From Candidatus Streptomyces philanthi (GTDB taxonomy: Bacteria > Actinomycetota > Actinomycetes > Streptomycetales > Streptomycetaceae), in the NCBI GenBank assembly GCA_018114805.1, contig CP073042.1:3224001-3288000 (forward strand): a stretch of DNA of 64,000 nucleotides, read 5' to 3'. The notes under the pieces are model-generated. The model saw only the letters and a list, made by a program, of their open reading frames with translations. It had not been told where the DNA came from and made no database searches. Of the stretch, positions 28,147 through 37,360 are shown piece after piece (within the stretch, counting starts at the first letter, position 1; each line of letters begins with the position of its first letter). The position numbers and the translations under genes were made by a program.

Positions 28147-29049
28147 GTGAAGTTCCACAGCACTCTGATCGCTTCCCGTTCCGCCCGTCGCGCGCTGCGG
28201 CCCGTACTTGACCAGCTCGACCAGCGCATTGACAGAAAGCTTCGCTCAGCCCGCCGTGAACTCACCGTCCTCCGCGAGGAGCTGTGCCGCGCGCACTCCA
28301 CTGACCTGCTGCTCGGGCGCGACGGCAGGCTGACCGACCGGCAGCCGAGCCGCGAAGAGATCGTGGAACTCGCTGCCCAGATCGCCGTCGTGACCGGACG
28401 CGACAGCGCGTACAAGGAAACCGTTCTGGCCTACCGCACCCTGGTGGAGCTGGAGAACCGTGGCGTCGGGCGCATCGCCGGCTCCACCCGCAACATCCTC
28501 GGTAAGCTCGCCGCCACGCCGCTGCTCAATCCACCGAACGGCGAGATCCTGGAGATCGGCACGCTGTACGGGCTGTTCGCCGGTGGCATGGCCCGCCAGT
28601 TGCTGCGGACCGGCCTCCCGTATCAGCTCACCATCGTCGACCCGCTCTCCCCCGTGCAGCTCCAGCCCGGCTTCGAGATCTCGTCCGACCCATCGGGCAC
28701 CCCCGTCACCGAGGCGGTGGTGCGCGCCAACCTCGCGTACGCGGGTGTCGAGGACGCGCGGCTGCGACTGCGCAAGGGCTTCTCGGAGGACCCCGCCGTA
28801 CGCGCGGAACTGTCCGACCGGCAGTACGGCGTCCTCATCATCGACGGCGACCACTCCTTCGAGGGGGTCGCCAACGACCTGGAGTGGGCCGAGCAGGTGG
28901 CCGCGCCGGGCGCGGTGATCGTGATGGACGACTACGGGGACGGCCGGTGGGCCGGCGTGCGCGAGGCCACCGAGAAGCGCCTCGCGGGCGACACCCGGCT
29001 GCGCATGATCGGCCAGGTCGCCACGAGCGCCTTCCTCCGCGCCACCTGA
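28147..29049 (+). CDS. Class I SAM-dependent methyltransferase (Methyltransf_24-like)
   Basis: 300 residues. Residues 1-~110 are a helical, charged N-terminal region. The Rossmann domain begins at NPPNGEILEIGTLYGLFAGGMARQLL (motif I E-I-G-T-x-x-G), with TIVDPLSP as motif II, YGVLIIDGDHSFEGVANDLEWAEQVAAPGAVIVMDDYGDGRWAGVREAT, the wording of O-methyltransferase families that use a metal near DDY. The acceptor is unknown. GTG 28147 was chosen because a promoter -10 lies seven bases upstream and the preceding base context has no Shine-Dalgarno. Confidence 0.82.
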   Translation: MKFHSTLIASRSARRALRPVLDQLDQRIDRKLRSARRELTVLREELCRAHSTDLLLGRDGRLTDRQPSREEIVELAAQIAVVTGRDSAYKETVLAYRTLVELENRGVGRIAGSTRNILGKLAATPLLNPPNGEILEIGTLYGLFAGGMARQLLRTGLPYQLTIVDPLSPVQLQPGFEISSDPSGTPVTEAVVRANLAYAGVEDARLRLRKGFSEDPAVRAELSDRQYGVLIIDGDHSFEGVANDLEWAEQVAAPGAVIVMDDYGDGRWAGVREATEKRLAGDTRLRMIGQVATSAFLRAT

Positions 29050-29580
29050 CCCAGCCTCCTCACTGCCCCTACCGCCTCCACCGTCCTCACAGACCCCACC
29101 GCCCCCACCTCTTCTCCGCCATCTCCGTCGTTTCACGGCGGAACACACCCTGTCCCGCGCCGACCCGGCCGCGCCCAGGCGCTGGCCCGGGCCGGCGCGG
29201 CGTTGTGCCCACATCTACTGGCCGGGGCCGCCCCTGGGCCGCGCTCCGGGACCCGCCGGTCCGAGCGCCCGGCCGAGCACCCCGCTCGGGGGAGAAGCGG
29301 CCCGCCTCGTGCCCAGATCGGCGCGGGGCTTGCTGGACCGGAGCCGGCATACCCCGCCTCCGCCCCCACTCCCATCACACCCGCGTTGACCTGCGCGGTT
29401 GCCCGGTCGCGTGAGGCTGGTGGCGCACCCGGCCCGGGCCCGCTGAGGTCCCGTACGACCGGTCGCGCACCTTCTTCGCCCCTGCATCGTCCCTCCGTTC
29501 GCGGTGCCCGGGGCTGCACTTATCTCTCACGAATACACCGCAAAGAGGGAGAATCGTAAGAGAGCGCATAGGAGGGGCTT
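29050..29580. other. Intergenic region upstream of htpX
   Basis: 531 bp, C-rich at both ends, with no protein-like frame. The last ~30 bases hold AGGAGG (29570-29575) of htpX. No hairpin or operator stood out. Confidence 0.6.
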
Positions 29581-30485
29581 ATGTCACGTACGCGATTCGC
29601 GCCGGACCGCGGGCTGGCCACTCGCATGGTGAGCACCATGTTTCTGATCGGGCTGCTGTATGTGGTCCTCGTCGGCGTCCTGGTGGCGCTGCTGGGCAAC
29701 GCGTGGCCGTTGATCGTGTTGCTCGTGGGCGGGATGTTCATCGCCCAGTTCTGGTGCAGCGACCGGATCGCGGCGTTCAGTATGGGCGCGCGTGAGTTCA
29801 CCCCCGAGCAGGCGCCCGAACTGCACGGCGCCGTGGACCGGCTGTGCGCGCTCGCCGACATGCCCAAACCCCGGGTGGCCATAGCCGACAGCGACGTACC
29901 GAACGCCTTCGCCACCGGCCGCAGCCAACAGAAGTCGCTGGTCTGTGCCACGACCGGGCTGATGCGCCGGCTGGAGCCGGAGGAACTGGAGGGGGTCATC
30001 GCGCACGAGCTGTCGCACGTCGCGCACCGCGATGTCGCGGTCATGACCATTGCCTCGTTCCTCGGTGTACTGGCCGGGCTGATCACCCGGATGGCCCTGT
30101 GGGGCGGACTCACGCGGGGCAACAACAGGGACAACGGCCTCGGCGTCGCCCTCCTGGTCATCCCGCTCGTCAGCGCCGTCGTCTACGCCATCAGCTTTCT
30201 GCTGACCCGACTGCTCTCGCTCTACCGCGAACTCTCCGCAGACCGTGCCGCCGCCCTGCTCACCGGCCCGCCCCTCCGCGCTCGCCGCCGCGCTGACCAA
30301 GGTGACCGGCGAGATGGCCCGCATCCCGACCCGCGACCTGCGGCAGGCCGACCCGTACAACGCGTTCTACTTCGCCCCTGCCCTTCTCCGGCAGCAGCCT
30401 CAGCAAGCTGCTCTCCTCGCACCCGACGCTGGAGCAACGCTTGGACCAGCTCGGACGCATCTCCGCACAGCTCGGCCGACCCTGA
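29581..30485 (+). pseudogene. htpX: HtpX-like membrane zinc metalloprotease, two frameshifts
   Basis: N-terminal helices (MVSTMFLIGLLYVVLVGVLVALLGNAWPLIVLLVGGMFIAQF), the M48 substrate region MPKPRVAIADSDVPNAFATGR, the zinc motif IAHELSHVAHRD (HExxH) and the third ligand region LYRELSADRAAALLTG. Slips near 30265-30280 and 30380 must be corrected to join RPSALAAALTKVTGEMARIPTRDLRQADPYNAFYFAPA and FSGSSLSKLLSSHPTLEQRLDQLGRISAQLGRP, the normal HtpX end. ATG 29581 has AGGAGG upstream. HtpX degrades misfolded membrane proteins under envelope stress. It is followed by pspAB, supporting an envelope-stress role. Confidence 0.85.
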
Positions 30486-30888
30486 TTGCCGCCCCCGGCT
30501 CCCTCTTCGCTCCGTTCGTCCCGTTCGCCACTCCTGGTCGCAGCCTGGCCATCCCCTGACCGGGGGCTGGGCTCTGGTCTCCGGCACTGGCCCCCAGGCC
30601 CCGGGCCAGTTCCTCTGGGTCGGCGGCGGTCGTTGTGGCCGTCGCCCGGCGGTCGCTCCGGTCGGTGGCCTGGCCGGCATTGGTCTGGCCGATGGTCCGG
30701 GCGTTGGTCCGGCCGTCGCTTCGGCGGCGGCTGTGGCGGTTGCCTCGGCCGACGCGCGGCTCACGGTGCCGGCGGGGCGGGGCTGGCCTTGTGGGGCGCC
30801 GGTGGTGCTTGTCTCCCCCTCTCTGTTTCCCGCCTCCCCCTCCCCACCCCCTCCGCCCTCGGCTCCCGCCTCTGAAAGGACGATCTTC
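30486..30888. other. Intergenic region between htpX and pspAB
   Basis: 403 bp with strongly repetitive GGCC/GGTC composition and no coding character in any frame. The pspAB ribosome-binding site GAAAGGA lies at its right end. Confidence 0.6.
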
Positions 30889-31473
30889 GTGGGCTTCCTG
30901 GACACCCTGCTCGGCCGCAGCAAGCCGGCCCGCCCGAACCTCGACCAGTTGTTCGCACTGCCATCGGCGGCGATCACCCTGGAGTCCGGCGCGGGGTTCA
31001 CGCCGACCGGCCAGGGATCGGTCTGCTTCGCGAGCGTGGAGGGCGGCGCGTTCGCCGGTCTCCAACGCGAGGTACGCGACCTGCTCGACGCCGACACCGA
31101 GCGCGGCGGCATCCCGGTCGAGTTCAGCCAGGACGCCTACGGCTTCACATGGCTCCTCACTCGACACACCCCGGACGACACCGCCGCCCTGGTCAACGAC
31201 CTGCACGCGGTCAACACCACGCTGCGCGACGGCGGGTTCGGGCCCCAACTCCTCTGCTCGCTGTTGAGCTTCCGCGAGGCGCGAGGCCGCCCCCTCGCGC
31301 TCGTCTACCTCTACAAGCGCGGCACCTTCTACCCCTTCGCCCCACTGCCCGACGCGACCAACAAGCGGGACAACGAACTCGAACTCCAGGTCCGCGCCCT
31401 GCTCACCGACGACCTACGCATCGAGAAGGACCTGGGGCGCTGGTTCCCGGTATGGGGCGCGCCGGGCCTCTGA
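30889..31473 (+). CDS. pspAB: PspA-associated protein PspAB
   Basis: 194 residues beginning GFLDTLLGRSKPARPNLDQLFALPSAAITLESGAGFTPTGQGSVCFASVEGG and ending with RDNELELQVRALLTDDLRIEKDLGRWFPVWGAPGL. This is the wording of the actinobacterial PspAB family, found near htpX and phage-shock genes; the molecular activity is unknown. GTG 30889 follows GAAAGGA by eight bases. An apparent in-frame extension from htpX is produced only by the htpX frameshift and is not real. No pspA is adjacent. Confidence 0.8.
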   Translation: MGFLDTLLGRSKPARPNLDQLFALPSAAITLESGAGFTPTGQGSVCFASVEGGAFAGLQREVRDLLDADTERGGIPVEFSQDAYGFTWLLTRHTPDDTAALVNDLHAVNTTLRDGGFGPQLLCSLLSFREARGRPLALVYLYKRGTFYPFAPLPDATNKRDNELELQVRALLTDDLRIEKDLGRWFPVWGAPGL

Positions 31474-31768
31474 CGCCAGCCTTTCCCTTCTCTCCCCGTC
31501 CTTCTCCCGTCACCTCCGCTCCCCTCTCCCCCGACCCGTCGCCCGGCCGTCCCCAGCCCCGGCGCGCGGCTTTCGCCCGCTGCCCCGACCCCCGCGCGAC
31601 CCCGCCCCCCGACTCGGTCCCCGCGCGGCCCCCGACTCCCACCCGGCCCCCGCGCGGCCCCCGACCTGGCCCGCGCCTCCCGGGCCTGGCTCGTGAGACC
31701 TGGCCTGACGCGTGGGCCCGCCCCACGTGCCCCTCGCGTTCGGCCGCGCCGCCCCGCCGGGCTTCGCC

Positions 31769-32291
31769 TCAGCGAATGATGCTGTTCAGCCAGGGTGTGA
31801 GGTTCCCCGTGCCCAGGACCGGCTCCTTGTACGTGACGTCGCCGGGCAGCGGCACGATCAGCACCTGGGAGGCCGGGAACAACCGGGTTCGTATCCAGGC
31901 CCGGCCGCCGAAGACGGCGTCGAGGAAGGCGGGCGCCTGCTCGCGCGGGACGCCGGTGAATTCGACGGTGTCCAGGGTGATGTTCGCGTCGCCCTCGCTG
32001 AACGTGTGGATCTGCACGGTCGGTCGCCCTGGGATCTCGACGAACGCCTCCTGCGGGAGCGAGCCGTCCGGGTCGGCGACGGTAAACGCCCCGGCGGCGA
32101 GGCCGGCCCGACTGGTCCGCCCCGATGGAGTGCTCCACGCTGGCCTGGCGGCCGTACCGCTCCGCGACGGCCAGCACAGCGGCCACGGCGCTCTCCGTAC
32201 TGTCGATGCGCCACCCGCCGGGCCCGTACCCTCCGGCCCCGCTCCCACCATTTCCGCCTGGGGAACCGGGCGGGACGTTCGTAGGTCTCAT
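31769..32291 (-). pseudogene. Conserved-looking protein of unknown function, one frameshift
   Basis: Two frames join: MRPTNVPPGSPGGNGGSGAGGYGPGGWRIDSTESAVAAVLAVAERYGRQASVEHSIGADQSGR from 32291, then after a slip near 32100 AAGAFTVADPDGSLPQEAFVEIPGRPTVQIHTFSEGDANITLDTVEFTGVPREQAPAFLDAVFGGRAWIRTRLFPASQVLIVPLPGDVTYKEP...NSIIR. About 174 residues. No signal peptide, membrane helix or motif that I recognise; the C-terminal part is mixed alpha/beta. It sits downstream of the MerR regulator on the same strand and converges on pspAB over 295 bp of C-rich sequence. Confidence 0.55.
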
Positions 32292-32471
32292 GCCTTCCCA
32301 TGATGCCGGACGGGGTCCGCGGGCGAAGTGGTGCGCCGTGGGGGTGGGGTCGGGCAGTCGGCCGGGTAGTGAGCTGGGCGTGGCGCGCTCATGGGCTGGG
32401 TGTGGGCGCGGGGCTGGCGCGGGTGGGTTGGAACCGCCCGGGAGGCCAGGACCGGCCCACGTCTCGGTGCC

Positions 32472-33703
32472 TCAGCCGTCATGCTCCGTGGGCGGTGTCT
32501 CGGGTATGGCCAGACGATCCATGCGGCTGGCCCACACCTCGCGCTCCGCCGCGCCCGCTATGAAGGCGGACACATTGGCGTCGCCGACCAACTCGCGCAC
32601 CGCGTCCACGATTTCAGCGGGAAGTGCGATCTCCGCCTGGTCGCCCTGAGGCTGCTGCTGCCCGTCCCGCACGCCAAGGCCTCCGGCCGTCGGTCGGGAC
32701 CGCGTCCGAACCTCCGATTCGCTGCCGGTTCGTACTTCGATCGGTTCGTCGTCCCCGCTGCTGGTGGCAGCGCCGGACCGGGGGCCTGGCCCGTCGACGT
32801 TCTGGGCGGAAGGCGGGCCGGTCGCCTCAGGGGCTGGTCGGGTCGCGGGTGGGGACTGGGCGTCGCCGGGCCGCCGGGCGTGAGGGTGAGCGGCGGTGGG
32901 TTGGGGCGAGCCGCTGGGCCGGGGGTCGGCCGGGCGGCGCGGTGGGCCGAACTGGTCGAGGTGGTGGTGCAGGTACCGGGTGGCCACCGCCCGCATCGCA
33001 CGGGCCAGTTGCGCGTCGATGGTCTGCTGGGCGAGCGGGCGGAAGCGGCGGATCAGGAACGCCGCTTCCTGGGCCTCGGTGTCCGTCGGAGGGTGATCCA
33101 GGTACTGCTGGAACACGTGCTCCGTCGTGAAGTCCAGGAACCGGACCGCGATGTGCTCGATCTGGCCGCGCACCTCCCGTACGTGGTCGGCGATGGCCAG
33201 CAGCGGCACCCCAGCCGCGTGGAGTTCAGCCGCCACCGACAGCTCCCGGGGGCTGGGCACCCCGTAGACGTCCGGGCAATCGGGGTCCGGCTCCAGGATG
33301 CCCAGCTCGATGGCCTCCGCGATGGCCGCCTGGTCGGGGTCGCCACCGAACCGGTCGGCCAACTCCGCCCGAGTGATCCGAGCGGCCTCCTCGTCGGTCC
33401 AGGGGCCCTCCACCTCGGCGACCAGGCCAGCACCCCGCCCAGGTCGCGACCGGCGTCCCATGCCTCAAGGAGTTCCTTGATGCTGGAGAGGGTGTAGCCG
33501 CGTTCCAGCAGCGCCGAGATCCGCTGGAGCCGGGCCAGGTGCTCGTCTCCGTACACGTTGGCCCGTCCGCGCCGCTCGGGCCGCGGCAGCAGCCCGCGGT
33601 CCTGGTACCCGCGAATGGTGCGGACCGTGGCGCCGCTGCGGTGGGCCAGCTCCTCGATGCGGTATTCAGGGGTCGCGGCCGGTTCGGCGGTTGGCTCCGA
33701 CAC
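32472..33703 (-). pseudogene. MerR-family regulator with long C-terminal extension, one frameshift
   Basis: From GTG 33703: YRIEELAHRSGATVRTIRGYQDRGLLPRPERRGRANVYGDEHLARLQRISALLERGYTLSSIKELLEAWDAGRDLGGVL is a MerR HTH. The frame slips near 33435 and resumes with LVAEVEGPWTDEEAARITRAELADRFGGDPDQAAIAEAIELGILEPDPD...DVYGVPSPRELSVAAELHAAGVPLLAIADHVREVRGQIEHIAVRFLDFTTEHVFQQYLD. A ~90-residue Pro/Ser linker leads to a tail IALPAEIVDAVRELVGDANVSAFIAGAAEREVWASRM that looks like a ribbon-helix-helix unit. Total ~410 residues versus ~130 for simple MerR proteins. It probably controls the upstream hydrolase-SDR and M24 genes. Confidence 0.8.
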
Positions 33704-33956
33704 GCTTTACCCCTTTCTTTCTTCCGGTGGCTGTGTCGTTTTCGTCGTTCTCATCGGGGCTGCCATCACGTGCTGTGTGGTCGTCGTACGCGCGGCTGCG
33801 TTGGTGTCGTGCTGCCTGCTGCCTGCTGCGCGTGCCTGTGTTTGCTGGGCTGTTGTTGTGCTGCGGTTTTGTGTGGTGGGGCCGCCGACGCGGGCGGGTG
33901 GGGTGGTGGCCCTGGTGACTGGTGATGGGTGGGGTTCCCCTCCGTGAGGCGCGGGC

Positions 33957-35786
33957 CTACCCCTTGGGTTCGAGCCTGGCCAGGGCGCGCAGGGCCTTGG
34001 GAGCGAAGCGGGACAGCAGGTGCGCACCGCAGGCCTTCGGCGTGACCGGGACCACGGCCTTGTTGCGGGCCACGGCGCGCAGTATCGCGTCGGCGACCTT
34101 CTCCGGCGGGTAGTTGCGCTTGCCGTACAGCCGGGTGCTGCGGGTACGGCGGCGCTGTTCCTCCGCGCGGTCCACGCCCACGAAGCGGGTCGTCGTGGTG
34201 ATGTTGGTATTCACGATGCCGGGGCAGATGGTGGACACACCGATGCCCTGGCCGGCCAGTTCGGCGCGCAGGCACTCACTGAGCATCAGCACGGCGGCCT
34301 TGGACGTGGCGTACGCCGGCAGCATGCGGGTGGGTTGGAAGGCCGCCGCGGAGGCGGTGTTGACGATGTGGCCGCCCTGCCCGCGGTCGGCCATCTGCTT
34401 GCCGAAGGTACGGCAGCCGTGGATGACACCCCACAGGTTGACGTCGAGTACCTGCTGCCAGTGCTCGGGGCTGGTGTCCATGAAGGCGCCGGAGACACCG
34501 ACGCCCGCGTTGTTGACCAGCACGTCCACCACGCCGTGCGTCTCGGCGACCTTGTTGGCAAGCTTCTCCATCGCCAATCCGTCGGAGACGTCGACCTGTT
34601 CGCTCCACGCCTCCGGGGCGCCGATGAGTCGTGACATCTCGGCGGTGCGGGCAGACCCCTCCGCGTCCCGGTCCACGGCCACCACACGCGCGCCTGCCTC
34701 CGCGAACGCGTACGCCGTGGCCCGGCCGATACCGCTGGCCGCGCCCGTCACCAGCACGAGCTGGCCCCCGAAGCGCGCCGCGTACTGGCTCTCGGCGCGC
34801 GGCTTCCTGCCAGGGGTGCCGTCCTCCACGTTGGTGACGAACTCCGCGATCCAGGTGGAGATCTGGTCCGGTCGGGTTCGCGGCGCCCAGTGCTTGGCCA
34901 CCAGACTGCGCCGCGTCAGCTGGGGTGCCCAGTGGTCGAGTTCGTCGAACACCTGCTCCGACACGAAGATGTCACCGGTGGGATGGATGAGCTGGACCGG
35001 CACGTGTGCATAGGCGTCGGTGCGCGGGCGGCGCAGCCTGGCGCGCACGTTGTCCCGGTACATCCACACGCCGCGTGCCCCGTCGGTGGGCAGCGACGAG
35101 GTCGGGTAGTCGCCGCCGGGTTCACCGCGGGCGGGCGTCCTCTCGACGCGGGACAGCAGCGCCGGCCAAGCGTTGGCGAGCGGGCCGCGCCACAGCGCCT
35201 CGGGCAGGACGGGGGTGTGGAAGGCGTACACGTACCAGGACTTGACGCCCTGGCCGAGGAGTTGGCCGACTCGGCGGGGAGTGGGCCGCACGGCGCGCTT
35301 GTGAAGCCAGATGCCCAGGTGGTCCAGGCACGGGCCGGACATGGTCGTGAAGGAGGCGATGCGGCCCTCGGTACGCCCGACGGTGGCGAATTCCCAGCCC
35401 TGCACCGAGCCCCAGTCGTGCCCCACCAGGTGCACTGGCGCGTCCGGGCTGACGGCGTCCGCCACGGCCAGGAAGTCGTCGGTCAGCTTCTCCAGCGTGT
35501 AACCCCCGCGCAGCCGCTTCGGCGCGCTCGACCGACCGCAGCCGCGCAGGTCGTACAGCACGACGTGGAACCGGTCGGCCAACCGCTTCGCGACCTCGCT
35601 CCACACCTCCTTGCTGTCCGGGAAGCCGTGCACCAGCACGACGGTCGGCCGCTCACGGTCGCCCAGTTCGGCGACGCACAACTGCACGCCGCCGGTGCTG
35701 ACCAAATGCTCGGTCGCCCCGGCCAGTGCTCCCGTCGCCACCGCGCCCTGCGCCCCGGTGCTTGCTGCCACTGTGTTCGCCTCCAT
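33957..35786 (-). CDS. Alpha/beta-hydrolase fused to short-chain dehydrogenase
   Basis: 609 residues, two enzymes in one chain. Residues ~35-320: HGFPDSKEVW oxyanion region, LYDLRGCGRS, nucleophile GHDWGSVQGWE (Asp-type, as in epoxide hydrolases and dehalogenases). Residues ~350-600: SDR with LVTGAASGIGRATAYAFAEAGARVVAVDRD, NNAGVGVSGAFMD, Ser in NTASAAAFQP, YATSK (Tyr-Lys) and CPGIVNT. The ATG at 35786 has GGAGG eight bases upstream. Similar fusions are known in actinomycetes, often beside MerR-type regulators; substrates are unknown, plausibly lipids or sterol-like alcohols. It follows the M24-type gene on the same strand and precedes merR. Confidence 0.88.
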   Translation of the reverse strand: MEANTVAASTGAQGAVATGALAGATEHLVSTGGVQLCVAELGDRERPTVVLVHGFPDSKEVWSEVAKRLADRFHVVLYDLRGCGRSSAPKRLRGGYTLEKLTDDFLAVADAVSPDAPVHLVGHDWGSVQGWEFATVGRTEGRIASFTTMSGPCLDHLGIWLHKRAVRPTPRRVGQLLGQGVKSWYVYAFHTPVLPEALWRGPLANAWPALLSRVERTPARGEPGGDYPTSSLPTDGARGVWMYRDNVRARLRRPRTDAYAHVPVQLIHPTGDIFVSEQVFDELDHWAPQLTRRSLVAKHWAPRTRPDQISTWIAEFVTNVEDGTPGRKPRAESQYAARFGGQLVLVTGAASGIGRATAYAFAEAGARVVAVDRDAEGSARTAEMSRLIGAPEAWSEQVDVSDGLAMEKLANKVAETHGVVDVLVNNAGVGVSGAFMDTSPEHWQQVLDVNLWGVIHGCRTFGKQMADRGQGGHIVNTASAAAFQPTRMLPAYATSKAAVLMLSECLRAELAGQGIGVSTICPGIVNTNITTTTRFVGVDRAEEQRRRTRSTRLYGKRNYPPEKVADAILRAVARNKAVVPVTPKACGAHLLSRFAPKALRALARLEPKG

Positions 35787-36015
35787 TCCGTCGGCCTCCA
35801 CGGCCTCGTTCACTGCCCTGACCCTGCCGATCGCCGGTGTGCCGCTGACCTCCGCGGCGCCCCCGGTGCCCGCTCCCGACCGCCAGCCGCGCCGTCTCAA
35901 CCGGTGTGGTCCCCGCCTGTGTCACACGCTCCGCCGGTGCGGTCAGCCGCGCTTACCCCACCGACCCCGCCCGCTCCGTCAGCACTGGCGATCTCGCCTT
36001 CGCGACCGGGGCCCG

Positions 36016-36936
36016 TCACGCTGGGCGCCTCGCGGAACTCGCCGTGCGGCCCGCCGTCGCGTGCGCGCACGCTCCCTTCTCCTCAGCCCAGCGCCGCACG
36101 TGCGGTAAGTCGTCGTCCAGCCAGAAGGCGCTCTGTTCGGGGTCCTTGGAGTCGGTGACGACGAGTATTTCCTCGAACTTGGCGCCCACGCCCCGGAACC
36201 CGAGGTGCGGTTCCACGGCCCACAGGCCGGGCTGCGGTGGGTGGCCGGAGAAGCGGTGGGGGCTCCACAGCGGTGACCAACCCTCCCGGTGCCCGTGCAG
36301 CGCGTCGCTGGCCAGGCCCTTGAGGCTCTGCGTGCCGAACCCGAAGACCGTGGGCGCCCAGCGGCGCTGCTTGACCCGGTCGACCTTGTGCGCGATGACG
36401 CCGAAAGGGTAGGCGCGGTGGCGGTTGGTGTACCCCTGCCGGGCCATCAGCCGCTCCACGTTCTCGTATATCTCGCGCGGCGGGCGCCGCTCCCGTACCT
36501 CGCGTACGATCAACTCGCGGTTTTCCTCCAGGCCAGCGAGTAGCTTTTCGTGCAGCGGGCTCGGGCCGAGGCAGCCGGAGTAGCCGATGTCCGCCGTGTA
36601 GCCGTTCAGCACCGGGGCCATGTCGAGGATGAACGGCATCCCCGGCTCCAGCTTCCGGTTGGTGGGGAAGAACTGGAACGGGAGGCGGAAGTCGGTGAAG
36701 GCAGTGCGGTCGCTGAACCAGGCGAACGGCAGGTGGAACCAGTCGCGCACGCCGCGCTCGCGTAGCCATTCCCGCTGCATCCGAGCCGCCTCGCGCTCGC
36801 TCACGCCGGGACGCAACTGCGCGGCGACGGCCTCCGCGCATGCGTAGGCGAGGCGCTGCACCTCACGGAAACCGCGCAGCTCGGGCGCGCCGCCGGCAAG
36901 TCGCGTGCTGAGCCGATCGTCCACCGATGTGGTCAT
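36016..36936 (-). CDS. M24-family (aminopeptidase P / creatinase-like) protein
   Basis: 306 residues. The pita-bread fold is shown by VQRLAYACAEAVAAQLRPGVSEREAARMQREWLRERGV, then KLEPGMPFILDMAPVLNGYTADIGYSGCLGPSP with metal aspartates (DMAP, ADIGYS), HRAYPFGVIAHKVD, and late GLWAVEPHLGFRGVGAKFEEILVVT with the metal glutamates. Metal ligands look largely preserved, so hydrolase activity on an X-Pro or amidine-type substrate is possible. ATG 36936 is the natural start. Upstream gene of a same-strand run M24, hydrolase-SDR, merR. Confidence 0.82.
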   Translation of the reverse strand: MTTSVDDRLSTRLAGGAPELRGFREVQRLAYACAEAVAAQLRPGVSEREAARMQREWLRERGVRDWFHLPFAWFSDRTAFTDFRLPFQFFPTNRKLEPGMPFILDMAPVLNGYTADIGYSGCLGPSPLHEKLLAGLEENRELIVREVRERRPPREIYENVERLMARQGYTNRHRAYPFGVIAHKVDRVKQRRWAPTVFGFGTQSLKGLASDALHGHREGWSPLWSPHRFSGHPPQPGLWAVEPHLGFRGVGAKFEEILVVTDSKDPEQSAFWLDDDLPHVRRWAEEKGACAHATAGRTASSARRPA

Positions 36937-37265
36937 GGCACCCGTCCCGTCCCTTTGTCATGAAGCCCCGTTGCCCCGTCGCGGCCCCGGGCCGAGGTCA
37001 GGCCCGCGGACAGGGCGGGCCCGCAGGCGCGGAAGGCCAGGGAGAGTCCGACTTCCGGTCCCGCAACTTGACACTGATGAATGTGACAATGAGCGCCGGC
37101 TACGTCAATAGCCCCGACCGCCCTGTGGAAAACCTTCGGTAACATGTGCCACCGCCCGGGAGCACCCTCGTGGGTCGGGGTTGCCCGCGCTCCTACCCTT
37201 ACGTCGAAACCGCTGGTCACGCCGGGCCGGAGCGACGAAGGAGTACACTGGGTGTTCTCCTTGGG

Positions 37266-37303
37266 GCCCGTACCCCTACGGGCTTCTACGACTCCGGTCG
37301 TAG
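37266..37303. other. Two back-to-back perfect stem-loops
   Basis: GCCCGTA-CCCC-TACGGGC (37266-37283) is followed two bases later by CTACGAC-TCCG-GTCGTAG (37286-37303). Both have 7-bp exact stems and 4-nt loops. An AAGGAG / CTCCTT pair (about 37238-37262) precedes them. They end 45 nt before the ABC promoter -10, so they may end a transcript or form a small RNA; function unknown. Confidence 0.6.
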
Positions 37304-37347
37304 GGCGAAAGGGCCCGTGGAGGGACGCCGGCAGCCAGAAGCGCCAC

Positions 37348-37353
37348 TACCTT
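37348..37353 (+). promoter_or_regulatory. -10 element of the ABC operon, leaderless
   Basis: TACCTT ends seven bases before the GTG at 37361; no ribosome-binding site is present. A leaderless start for the four-gene transporter cluster is inferred. Confidence 0.5.
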
Positions 37354-37360
37354 CGAATAC

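Larger units (their letters stand above)
36937..37360. other. Divergent regulatory region of the M24 and ABC genes
   Basis: 424 bp with no gene. It has an AT-richer patch at 37065-37100 (TTGACACTGATGAATGTGACA, direct TGACA repeats 10 bp apart) likely to hold the M24 promoter, a lone DnaA-box-like TGTGGAAAA at 37124-37132, and three consecutive hairpins at 37228-37303. Confidence 0.55.

Noticed and set aside
29581..31473. Single long gene joining htpX and pspAB
   Set aside because: The open frame continues only because htpX is frameshifted; pspAB has its own Shine-Dalgarno and start.
37124..37132. TGTGGAAAA as a DnaA box
   Set aside because: One isolated copy with a mismatch; not part of a cluster.
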